This document shows, one piece after another, positions 12,030 through 20,901 of a stretch of 64,000 nucleotides of DNA. Positions within the stretch are counted from its first letter, which is position 1; each line of letters begins with the position of its first letter. This stretch comes from Lonicera japonica. Lineage: Eukaryota > Streptophyta > Magnoliopsida > Dipsacales > Caprifoliaceae. The notes beneath the pieces were generated by a model. It saw only the letters and a program-made list of their open reading frames with translations, was not told the origin of the DNA and made no database searches. The position numbers and the translations under genes were made by a program. Where the stretch lies: NCBI GenBank assembly GCA_021464415.1, contig CM038470.1:36140099-36204098 (forward strand), in the 5' to 3' direction.

Positions 12030-12700
12030 TACTTTTACCTTTCAAACCTTAAGGACTCTCGTAATTTACTCTAAAAAATCGTATAGCTCTCATAACTACC
12101 CAAAGTACCCTCAGGTTTTGAAAACTACATATTTTTTCCCTATAGGCCCATAACTCTCGTAATTACCCCAAAGTACCCTCAGGTTTTTAAAAATTACATA
12201 ATTTTACCCTCTTATTATATAACTCACATAATTACACGAAAGAACCCTCAGGTTTTGACATAATTTTACCTTTATAACCCTATATCTCCCGTATTTACAC
12301 TAAAGTACCCTCAGGTTTGGAAAATTACATAATTTACCCTTATAACCCTATATCTCTCGTAATTACACAAAAGTACCCTCAGGTTTGGAAAATTACATAA
12401 TTTACCTTTATAACCTTATATCTCTCGTAATTACACAAAAGTACCCTCAGGTTTTGGAAAATTACACAATTTTACCCTTATAACCCTATATCTCTCGTAA
12501 TTACACCAAAGTACCCTCAGGTTTGGAAAATTACACAATTTTACCCTTATAACCCTATATCTCTCGTAATTACACCAAAGTACCCTCAGGTTTTGGAAAA
12601 TTACATAATTTACCCTTATAACCCTATGTCTTTCGTAATTACACCAAAGTACCCTCAGGTTTCCTACACATATTTATATAAAAGTACCCTCGGGTTCAAT
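12030..12700. repeat. AT-rich tandem repeat, about ten units of 62-70 bp
   Basis: CCCTCAGG (one CCCTCGGG) recurs at 12108, 12176, 12245, 12308, 12376, 12444, 12514, 12583, 12652 and 12687. The unit includes AAAATTACATAATTTACCC, TATAACCCTATAT and CTCTCGTAATTACAC. The unit is not telomeric. It lies inside the pol-less element between gag and the 155-bp array and is unrelated in sequence to the GC-richer arrays there. Confidence 0.92.
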
Positions 12701-13768
12701 ACAGAGTAAAGAAATACATGCTGGTGAAAAATAGGCCTATAATGACATAAAAAAAGATGACCATCAGGCCCCTGCAAAATTGAAAGGAACTAAGTGAGTA
12801 TTGAAAAAGTGATTTCTTTTGGCAACAATGAACTTGTCTGTTGGAGAAATGTATGACAAATGATGAGTATAAGTGCATGATTTCTCCGATAAATACACAT
12901 CTCTTCCTTCCTTCATCCCCACACTTACTCTTTTATCTTCGTAGAAACAAAGTCCTCTCACTACATAAATGTTGACTTTTCTTATACCAAAGCTCGAGAT
13001 GCCTTGGTACCCTCGGAACTCAAGCTTGCCACTCCCCATACTTCTCTATATGTGGAGTGTAGTGGCATGGACGGCTGACTTGGTAATTCAACTATGCATG
13101 GTTTGGCTTTTCTTAGCCCCTCCGGGCTGATATCATTCGTTCAATCTGGTGATTGGTGGAGGAAGATCTGGCTGTCGTCCCTTATCAAATGCAATGGTTT
13201 CAGTTCGTGGGCTCAGAGCCCTCCGAGGCATAAATGAAGCTTAAGTTGCACTGGTGGCTAAGGATACAATGTGGCTTCTTTCCGGGGCTAAGATGGGGTG
13301 CTAGATAACAAATGTACTGACTTTTGGTGTTCTGGACCACCGTTTATGAAGTTTGAAAAACTGCTCTTTTTTATAAAACAAAAAAGTTTTTATAATAATT
13401 AAACCGGGCCTGAAGTAACTTCTCAGGTTGCCTACGTTCCCCGTGGTATTTCCTCCATAAACAAAAGTGAGTTAGGGCTCAGGTTTACGTAGTTCTAGAT
13501 TATACATGCTATTGCTTTAATAATAATATTTCTTGAATGTAGCGTCTGACCATCTACATCTGCGACTATTACGGCTCTCCTTGTGTTGATTTCTTTAACG
13601 ATGTACGGCCCAGTTCTGAACTTTTCTCTCGGATCTCTTATCGGCTTCTCTAACCTTTCTCAAAACTACATTGTTCTCACAAATACCCCGAGTCTTCACT
13701 TTTCGATTTTAAAGGCCCCATAATGACGATACACGGCCTTCTACCGTTTCTCATTTAGCGATGCTAAC
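12701..13768. other. Noncoding region downstream of gag in the pol-less element
   Basis: This is the position where pol would begin in an autonomous relative. I find no protease DTG/DSG, RT YxDD, or integrase signature on the minus strand. Several short frames exist but none is convincing. Confidence 0.5.
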
Positions 13769-15580
13769 TCACTTTAGCGGGTTGTTGGCCATATTTGGTC
13801 CGCCTGGTGCAGGGATTTTTCCTTCTTCGATTAGATCTTGGATGCGGTGTCGGAGGGCTAAACATCTATCTGTGTCATGGCCCACAGATTGGTGGTATAA
13901 ACAGTTCTCGTTCATCCTCCAAGAAGAAGGGACGGGATTTGGTGGAGGACGAGGGTTGAGTGGGGTAACCAGGCCCGCATTCTGTAGCAATTCAAGACTT
14001 TTGGTCAGGGTTGTGGGGAGGTTGCTGAATTTTCTATTTTTATTGGGTTGATATGTATTGGGGGCTTCGGCTTGTATAGGCCACGTTAATTGGGGTTGTT
14101 GCTGCTGAAAAGGATTTTGTTGGTACGGATAAGAGCTTAGCTGGTTTACAACGGGGGTGGCTGTGCTCTTCTCAGTATATGAGGCCTTCCTTGTTTGGGT
14201 GTCCGCCTTTCTGGCCAACTCTTCTTCTACTTGGGATCCCATGCTTAAAAGTGCTCGAAAATGTGGGAACACGTGCTTTCCCATACAAGTCAATACAGCC
14301 GGAGTGAAGTTTTTCTGAATTATCTCTAACTGCTCCTCTTCGTCTGGTCGTTTGGACATCTGGGATGCCAATTCTCTCCAACGGGTAACAAAATCACTGA
14401 AGCTCTCTTTCTCACCCTGTTTGGCCATCTCTAAGTGTTTACGGGTGACCTCCAACTCTTCATTGGACCCGTATTTAGCCATGAATTCCTTGACGATATC
14501 CCCCCAAGTTTTTGTGTGGTGCCTCTCTAAATCAAAAAACCATCTCAGGGCTGCCCCCGTGAGAGTCATATGAAATGCCTGGGCCAACTCAGGTTCTCCA
14601 CAGCCAGATACTTGCATGGATCGGATATATGATTGCAGATGTGTTTTTGGGGGCGTGGTTCCAGTAAACTTGGTGATAGATGGGAGTTTGAACCCCTGTG
14701 GTAGTCTTGCCTCGGGGTAGAGGGAGAATGCATTCATATCAGTAACCTCGTCTGCTCCTTTCATTAGGGAAACTCCCTTCTGCAGGACCCTCATCTGTTC
14801 CTTCAGTTTTTTCATTTCTTCACTCTCTTTAGATACTTCATCGGGCTGTTTTCGAGCTATAACTGATTCTGCATATACTGCCCGGAGTCGGTTTATATCT
14901 GGGTATTCATTGGGAGGGGCTACCAGGGCTGGTGGTAGGACAGGTCCTGCAGGAATTTGTGGCCATTGTGGGTGTTGAGGGTCGAAACCTGGTTGGACTT
15001 GGGGTTGCGGCCAGATGATGGGTGGCTCTTGTTGCTGATAAGTAGGGCCGGAGTCCGGGGCCCATTGGTTCTGGTTATTGGGGTCAGTTTGAATGGGGCC
15101 TGTTGGGATAGGACCTGTTTGCGGTGGGTTGGTGCCTTGGACTGGGGGGAGTACTTGTGATGATTGCCTTTGATTCGGATCTCGATTCGGTGGTAGTCGT
15201 TCAAACCCCGGTGGCGCAGTTCGTTCAGCTGACCATCCTTCTATTCGAACCCGGGTGTTCTGCTGCTCAGTAGATATGCTGGCCAGGCTTTGACTAACGG
15301 TTATTAATAGGCGATGCAATTCTTCTAGGGTAGGCGGAGCCCTCGGTACCTCTGCTAGATTCGGATCAACTGCTTGGATCTCTGAGTCATTCAGATTGGA
15401 AGTCGACATAGTCGGAGTGCTCGGTCGAACTAATCTACCGGTGCAGTCTCTTCCTGCCCAACCTTCCAGACTGTAGTCGTAGGGCTGTAGATATACCATA
15501 TAGCGAAGATGAAGGAAGACTGAGGTGTGATTCATTTCTGCCAAGAGAAACCACGAAGAAAGAAAAACAACGAAAACCAA
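13769..15580 (-). CDS. gag: Gag polyprotein of the Tat/Ogre-like element (intact)
   Basis: An uninterrupted 603-codon frame. A second likely start, MSTSNLND, lies at 15409 and gives about 546 residues; the stretch upstream (MVFVVFLSSW...) is less typical and may be leader. The N-terminal third is Pro/Gln-rich. A coiled-coil-like segment (EEMKKLKEQMRVLQKGV) follows. The Retrotrans_gag domain spans roughly residues 310-460, with AFHMTLTGAALRWFFDL and FSDFVTRWRELASQM. The C-terminus has a zinc-finger-like C-x2-H-x4-H-x4-C (CLYHQSVGHDTDRC) followed by LRHRIQDLIEEGKI, typical of Tat-lineage Gag. It would form the particle that packages the element RNA. There is no frameshift into a protease, so enzymes must come in trans. 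Confidence 0.88.
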   Translation of the reverse strand: MVFVVFLSSWFLLAEMNHTSVFLHLRYMVYLQPYDYSLEGWAGRDCTGRLVRPSTPTMSTSNLNDSEIQAVDPNLAEVPRAPPTLEELHRLLITVSQSLASISTEQQNTRVRIEGWSAERTAPPGFERLPPNRDPNQRQSSQVLPPVQGTNPPQTGPIPTGPIQTDPNNQNQWAPDSGPTYQQQEPPIIWPQPQVQPGFDPQHPQWPQIPAGPVLPPALVAPPNEYPDINRLRAVYAESVIARKQPDEVSKESEEMKKLKEQMRVLQKGVSLMKGADEVTDMNAFSLYPEARLPQGFKLPSITKFTGTTPPKTHLQSYIRSMQVSGCGEPELAQAFHMTLTGAALRWFFDLERHHTKTWGDIVKEFMAKYGSNEELEVTRKHLEMAKQGEKESFSDFVTRWRELASQMSKRPDEEEQLEIIQKNFTPAVLTCMGKHVFPHFRALLSMGSQVEEELARKADTQTRKASYTEKSTATPVVNQLSSYPYQQNPFQQQQPQLTWPIQAEAPNTYQPNKNRKFSNLPTTLTKSLELLQNAGLVTPLNPRPPPNPVPSSWRMNENCLYHQSVGHDTDRCLALRHRIQDLIEEGKIPAPGGPNMANNPLK

Positions 15581-15686
15581 GTTTCGGGTGTTTATAAAGA
15601 CACATCAACAACAACTTGAGTGAATTCCCGGTGGGAGTTTAGGGTAGGCAGCAAAGTGCTCCTTGGGTTACCCTACTTATCCCGAA

Positions 15687-15718
<32 letters not shown>

Positions 15719-16543
15719 CTCATATTTTGATTTTATGAAAATTGGGAATATCTCTCCTCTTGAGTTGCTTTTCATGGGAGATGTACCGGGGAAAGTCACA
15801 ACGAGCTGATCTCGTTGTAAATTTCTATGACGGAGGTTGGTCAGCCTCCGGCCGTACTCGCCAATATCTGGGGGAGATATACATGACAAGGCCCTATGCG
15901 GTACGAACTCCTCACGGTTGATAAAAAAGATAAGAGTGTTCTATCTTGACTCTTCCTATATGCAACGCAGGTGTAATGCAAGGTGAAGGCTTCAGGCTCC
16001 CCCCTATTTGGCAAGACCTCGCGATATACCCCAGGGGCGGGTACGTGCAAGAATCTTTTGATATACTTCCCGGGTACGTGAGTGTTCTCGTCACTCGATA
16101 TACCTCGGGGGCGTACTTGGCCAAGGAGAGTGGAAGTAAATGCTTTCGGTTTATGTTGGCCCAAGCAAGCCAACTCCCTACTCACTTATAATACTTCCGA
16201 GGGTTTGGGGTAAAAATCACACTCGTAAGATCCATGCATGAATAGTGATGTGCGTGAAAACAAGAGTTTTCAAAAGATTTAATTACAGATATCTTATCTT
16301 TGAGGTGTATTTTGAAAACGCCATTTTTATTTGAAAACATATTTCTTTACAATCAAATACAACAGCAAGGGGAAATCCTAAACATATGTCTATGTCAATG
16401 AATGGACACTACTGCGCCTCTAGGTCAGGTCAACAATAAAATCCAGGCGCCACGTCAGGGGGCAAGTAGGGAAAGCAGTAAAAGCATGCATATCAACATA
16501 TTTATAAACAAAAAATCCACACATAAGAGCCTAGTTCTCTCAG
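15581..16543. other. Leader of the pol-less element
   Basis: Region between primer binding site and gag. It includes a 23-bp poly(T) run near 15690-15712. No conserved coding sequence is evident on the minus strand, so the extra ORF1 seen upstream of gag in some Ogre elements is not supported here. Confidence 0.5.
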
Positions 16544-16561
16544 TCCCCAGCAGAGTCGCCA
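16544..16561 (-). other. Primer binding site, tRNA-Arg-like
   Basis: TGGCGACTCTGCTGGGGA on the minus strand, one base inside the 5' LTR. It begins TGG, as expected for the complement of a tRNA 3' CCA. Ogre/Tat elements are known to use a tRNA-Arg primer with a site of this kind; the isoacceptor was not checked. Confidence 0.7.
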
Positions 16562-17450
16562 CTGTGAGAATCCGCAAATGCGACCCCCGGGTCTCGGCCC
16601 CTGGTTCTAGGAGTCTAAAACATCGGAAAGGATTCCGTTGTTCCATTTGCTTCTATGTGTTGATAATTCATATCGGGGGTCCCTCTATCCTATTTCTAGA
16701 TGCAAGAGGGTTCGTTCAGAGTCGCCAGTACGTTTTACGAGAAAACGGACAAAATGATTGTGTAAGAGGGAAGGCTACAGATAAGCCTTTCTTTACACGT
16801 TTGTCTACGAAACCAGGATTCTATAGGGTTCGGGAACTATATTACGGTTTGGGAAGGTGTTAAGCACCCATTCCGCCCTTTCGGTCTCTAGTGGTCTTAT
16901 ATGTTTATTCTATGTTGGAAAACTTGGATGTTTTTACTGATATTCTACTGCTTTCTGGAAATAACTAATGAAAACCTGTTTTTCGAGCGCGTTAGGAATC
17001 TACCACAACTATGTCGCCACTTCGCTTATTAGGACGGGGATCGACCTGCCCGGTCAGGTCGCGGGGTGCGGGGCAGCGCCCCGTTAGAAAAATCGAGTTC
17101 TAAACAAGTCTACAATAAAACTAATATACAAATATCTTATTTAATTACTAGAAGAGACTTTAGTTACCTTCCCGACGATATATATAAGAATAAGAGAGAG
17201 AAAATATAATACGGCAGAGAAGACCTCCGGCAAATATTAGCTTTTCCTCTTAGAAATATTTCCAGCGGTCTGACTCTAGAAGGTGGCACACCGGGTGCCA
17301 AGATTAGATCCGAGACTCTTGCGGAAATAAATGTTATCGCAGATGCTTTCGGAGAAGGCTTAAAGATTAGAAAATATCAGAGAGAATAAGGAATTTTAGT
17401 ATAGAAATTGTGGCGAGAAGTTGCCGTCTAGAACCCATGGGGGTGTTGGC

Positions 17451-17460
17451 CTATTTATAG
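17451..17460 (-). promoter_or_regulatory. LTR TATA box (5' LTR, promoter copy)
   Basis: CTATAAATAG on the minus strand inside the 5' LTR, directly downstream of the TGTCGCGCGACA array. Confidence 0.78.
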
Positions 17461-17474
17461 TGCTCGGGATAGAT

Positions 17475-17772
17475 TGTCGCGCGACATTCCCCAAAAAAGG
17501 AGAAGTGTCGCGCGACAAACCTGATCACTGTACCTGTTTGTCGCGCGACATATCTCTTTGTCGCGCGACAAACGGCTGAAGTGATGGATTTTGACACTGT
17601 GATGTGTCAGAAAGTGGTTGGTCGGGTGCAGAGGGGTTTGTCGCGCGACAAACGGCTGAAGTGATGGTTCTGACACTGTGATGTGTCAGAAAGTGGTTGG
17701 TCGGGTGCAGAGGGGTTTGTCGCGCGACATATCAGGGATTGTCGCGCGACAATGTGATATGTCGTGCGACAA
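17475..17772. repeat. TGTCGCGCGACA palindrome array (5' LTR copy)
   Basis: Identical to the array at 8595-8892: seven perfect 12-bp palindromes and one TGTCGTGCGACA variant. Being in the 5' LTR, this copy lies upstream of the active promoter. Confidence 0.95.
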
Positions 17773-18002
17773 TCTCTCTAAAAAACAGGTTTGTTGGCCA
17801 ACAAACCCTCCTAGGGTAGTTTCGGGTGCTCGGGTGGGTCCGGACCCCGAAACCAGTAGTTCTCAAAGGTCGTTAGGGTTCTTGGGGGGGTCACGGATCG
17901 GGGTGTCTACAATAAGATGTATAAGACATTATGTATATGCAAAAAATTCTTGTGGTGTTTTAGTTTGGCCTCACCTGAACCAGAATCCTGGCTCCGCCAC
18001 TG

Positions 18003-18330
18003 CCCCCCCCCCCCACGATGGGAGTTTTCTGAATTCCTTAAGCACAAAATTCTTTGCACTCCCCACAATGGGAATTTTTCTGAAAACACATTCCCTGCGA
18101 TGGGAATTAACCTTTTCCAAGTGTTCCCCACGATGAAAATTTTTCGAATTCCTCAAGGAAGGAATTCTTCGCATTCCTTACGATGGGAATTAACCTTTTC
18201 CACGTATTCCCCACGGTGGAAATTACCATTTTCACGTATTCCCCATGATGAGAATCTTTTTTCACATTCCCCAAGATGGGAATTTCCATTTTTCACATAA
18301 ATCCCTACAAAAGGAGTTCTTCACATTAAC
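18003..18330. repeat. Degenerate CCCACGATGGGAATT tandem repeats, right block
   Basis: Continuation of the array at 4300-4520, separated from it only by the hAT insertion. About eight degenerate units with TTTTTC and CTTTTCCACG spacers are visible. The short frames reading these units are artefacts. Confidence 0.7.
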
Positions 18331-18966
18331 AAAAGGTAAGAATTATTTTTACTTCCCCCCCAAAGATAAAAGTTCTTTCGCAAACACCTTTCTCAAACTA
18401 ATCATTGAGAGATTTTAGAAAACCAAGAAACTCTCAGCATGAATAGCCGAAAATCCTATCAAGAGAAATACACCATGGGTAGAAGGGTGTCACTGAGGGT
18501 AGACGAAATAAAAGATCGATGTATCATGTAACCTAGCTGTGAGAAGGGATGGTCATGGGTTGCTTCGCCTAAGGCATAGTGAAATTCCCATGCCGAAAAA
18601 GTATGTTTTGATTCAAGTATCAATAAGTTAATTTTCACACGAAAGTCATGAATCGTTGTCTTCTTATCGCCCCAGAATTCTTATAAACAAGAATCCTAGG
18701 ATGAGAGGGTCTGTGAACACCCCAATCCATAACTCTCGTATGAATCTAGTTTTCATACAAAATGAGCATTCTGTATCAAGTCTGGAATCATCAGGCATAT
18801 AGAAGACTATTAGGAAAAATTTCAACTTTGAATCCATTGGGAATATACCAAGACCAATGTTGCCACTTCGCTTACTAGCACGGTTGGCTGCCAGCTGCAC
18901 ACCCCAGCTGCAGGCTCCCCAACTGTGTGGCTAGCCTCTTTTTATGCATTTTTTGGTGAAAATTTC
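18331..18966. other. Noncoding DNA upstream of the antisense ORF
   Basis: No gene is recognised. It lies between the repeat block and a TATA box at 18967 and may act as the upstream region of the following transcription unit or be part of a retroelement's distal end. Confidence 0.45.
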
Positions 18967-18978
18967 TCTATAAATAGG
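18967..18978 (+). promoter_or_regulatory. TATA box upstream of the gypsy-type antisense ORF
   Basis: TCTATAAATAGG on the plus strand, a strong plant TATA box about 175 bp before the first coding-like ATG. It is followed by a GA-rich leader (about 19020-19140) with repeated AGAGAGAAAGTTCTA words. Confidence 0.6.
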
Positions 18979-19143
18979 ACCTCTGGTGTCTCATTTAGGA
19001 TCATAAACACTCAAGTGAGTTTTAGAGAGAGGAAACTTTGTCGAGATCATTAGAGAGTCTTCTAGAGAGACAGTTTTAGAGAGAGAAAATTCTAATAAGA
19101 GAAAGTTCTAGAGAGAGAAAGTTAGAGAGAGAAAGTTCTAGAA

Positions 19144-20205
19144 ATGGGTCGAAGTTCTTCATTCCTGGGGTGACTTTGCCCCCATTAGGTGAGGGCATGC
19201 TCCAGAATGCAAGGAAGGTGGGAGTTAGTCATTTAGCCGATGAGTATGGCTATCTTATGAGTCGGGTAAAGTTTCTGCTCCTTTTCTTCTTTTGCCTTTG
19301 CGTTATCTCCTTTAAAATCCTAACAACAGTGCTCATTTTCAGGTAATTTCTCTCTTCTACTCCACCTTTCACATAGCTAAGGAGGGAACTGGCTACTGGC
19401 CTCTCTCTGTAGATCTGGAGAAATACAAAAATAACCTCTACGAGCTACGTGGAGACCACAACAGGGTTCTTGCTCAAGCTGACGAGAGGGAGAGGGAGTC
19501 TGCAAACCTGAGGGCTGCTCTGGAGGAAGCACATAAAATTATTAAGCTTGAGCTTAAGAGATGAGAAGAGGCCCAAAAGCTCATGGAGCTTGAGAAGGAA
19601 GGGAGGGTAGAAGCCAGTAATCACATCAAGGAGCTCCAAGTTTAGTTGGCGGTCAAAAGAGATGAGCTATTTTCTGTCTTCCATCAACATGAAGCTTTAG
19701 AAAACAAGGTCTTGGAGTTGGAGAAAGAGGCTAAGGACCTCAGAGATTCCATGCCTGCTATGGAGCTCCAAGCCGTGGAGAGCTTCTGTACTCAGGAGGG
19801 ACCACTAGCCAAGATTAGCGATGTTTACGTGGATGGTTTTTTCAAGTGCCAAGAGCTTGCCTTGCAGAAGCCCGAGAATATTGAGAGTATAAAGATTCCC
19901 CTAAATATGGGCATTATTCCGGAGGTCGAAGCAAATATTTTGGAGAAAAAATGGGACGTCCTTGCCATTATTTAGTTAATAAGGGAAGCAGAGCCCGACA
20001 TTCTGGAGAAGTGGGAATCTGGCAAACCTTCGCCCTCTAAAGGTGGAGCTAATGGGGATGGAGCTAGCGCAGGGGAGGCTCAGTAGACTTAGCACCCGTA
20101 GTTATAGGATTTCCTGCTTTCGTTGCTTTTCTTTTGTAATAGAGGCCTTATGATCCCTGTAATTTGTTCTCATTATCAATGAAATAAACAAGTTTCTGCA
20201 TTAAA
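19144..20205 (+). pseudogene. Antisense ORF with 'putative gypsy-type transposase'/coiled-coil domain (degenerate)
   Basis: The plus-strand frame encodes FFIPGVTLPPLGEGML, then LADEYGYLMSR, a GT-AG intron (19266-19342) and a second exon with KEGTGYWPLSVDLEKY. A long heptad-rich coiled coil follows (ELRGDHNRVLAQADERERES onward), then VDGFFKCQELALQKPENIE and ILEKWESGKPSP. This order matches the gypsy-type transposase (PF04195-like) proteins common in plant genomes. Known Tat-lineage elements carry such an antisense ORF between pol and the 3' LTR, and a Tat-like pol on the opposite strand follows here. Stop codons near 19562, 19643 and 19973, and a frame break in the first exon, make it a pseudogene. 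An AATAAA at 20183-20188 could end the transcript. Its function is unknown. Confidence 0.7.
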
Positions 20206-20901
20206 AATTCTTCTATTTTATTTTGCTTGAATTTGTTGTCTTTTCTCTTATATGAGTTGTCATGTGAAATGTAATGAGCTTTGTTGATACACTAATGCCC
20301 CCATAACTCAAAACACAGTTAAGCAAAATTTTACTACGAATTCTCAAATGTCACTTAGGCTCCTCAATGTTTAAAAGAGCTCGTGGAGCCAGCAGTTACT
20401 ACACCGACCTCTTTGTGAGAGGAATTTTACAATTCTCAGTAGGCCTGTGTTAAGGTCCTTTTATGCTTGGTGACTGACCTATATGGTGATAGGATTTTTT
20501 CCGAGATCTTTGATATTTTTAAAAGGAAAACTTGTTCTTTTTGGCTAAGTGTATAGTGGAGACATGCCTCCTTTTTACTTAGGCTAGTCTTGACAGTTTT
20601 CTCCTTTGTTATCAAGCCTCTTCAGTATTGAACTGGCCTTTTTTATGAAAGGTCTTTTCGGAGTGCAAGTGTGTTCAGTGAGCTGCGCATTTACTAAACC
20701 GACATCTTTGTAAGAGAATTTTCTACGGAGTGCAAGTGTGCTCAATGAGCTGTGTACCTATTAAACTGACCTCTTTGTAAGGGGATTTTCACTCATATAC
20801 ATTTCAGAATACAATTTTACAAGTAATGAAGTATCAAAATGAAGTTCACATTTACATTCTCCTTAGAAAACAACTATTACAAACTTGTAATACCTTTCAG
20901 C
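20206..20901. other. Noncoding spacer between the antisense ORF and pol
   Basis: Convergent intergenic space inside the presumed Tat-like element. The word TGAGCTGYGYA with GACCTCTTTGTAAGRG recurs loosely (about 20400-20790), suggesting an old imperfect tandem repeat. No coding sequence is seen. Confidence 0.5.

Larger units (their letters stand above)
7683..17911 (-). mobile_element. Young Tat/Ogre-like LTR retrotransposon lacking pol (TR-GAG type)
   Basis: A complete 10,229-bp element with two 1,349-bp LTRs and 5-bp target duplications ATAAG at 7678-7682 and 17912-17916. Read on the minus strand it runs: 5' LTR (17911-16563), a primer binding site, a leader, an intact gag (15580/15409-13769), then about 4.7 kb without PR, RT, RNase H or integrase coding sequence, holding three tandem-repeat arrays, and the 3' LTR (9031-7683). 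The LTR starts TGTAGACACC on the minus strand. By eye the LTRs differ at one base (8469/17349), so insertion was very recent. The Arg-type primer site, gag type and internal tandem repeats fit the Tat/Ogre group, and gag without pol fits described TR-GAG non-autonomous elements. It must use enzymes from an autonomous partner. Confidence 0.93.
16563..17911 (-). repeat. 5' LTR of the pol-less Tat/Ogre-like element
   Basis: Matches 7683-9031 base for base apart from T instead of C at 17349. It carries the promoter of the element: palindrome array 17475-17772, then TATA at 17451-17460 on the minus strand. Transcription is expected to start about 25-35 bp further left. Confidence 0.95.
4521..18002 (+). 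mobile_element. Decayed hAT transposon, split by a nested LTR retrotransposon
   Basis: The left end reads CAGGGGTAGAGGC and the right end, read on the minus strand, CAGTGGCGGAGCC. These are imperfect hAT-type terminal inverted repeats, and each is followed inward by a GAGGTGGGGCC/CAGGTGAGGCC block. Flanks are TCCCCCCC and CCCCCCCC, consistent with an 8-bp target duplication in a C run. Between 4562 and 5483 lies AT-rich noncoding DNA. The transposase relic follows (5484-7601). Almost all of the rest is a nested retroelement (7678-17916 including its target duplication). After removing that, the hAT is about 3.2 kb. Confidence 0.85.

Noticed and set aside
12030..12700. Interstitial telomere repeat (AACCCTA-like words)
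   Set aside because: The words occur once per 62-70 bp unit and never in tandem TTTAGGG form.
17678..18300. Plus- and minus-strand frames across the right LTR edge and GATGGGAAT repeats
   Set aside because: They join LTR, hAT end and minisatellite; repeat units produce the open frames.
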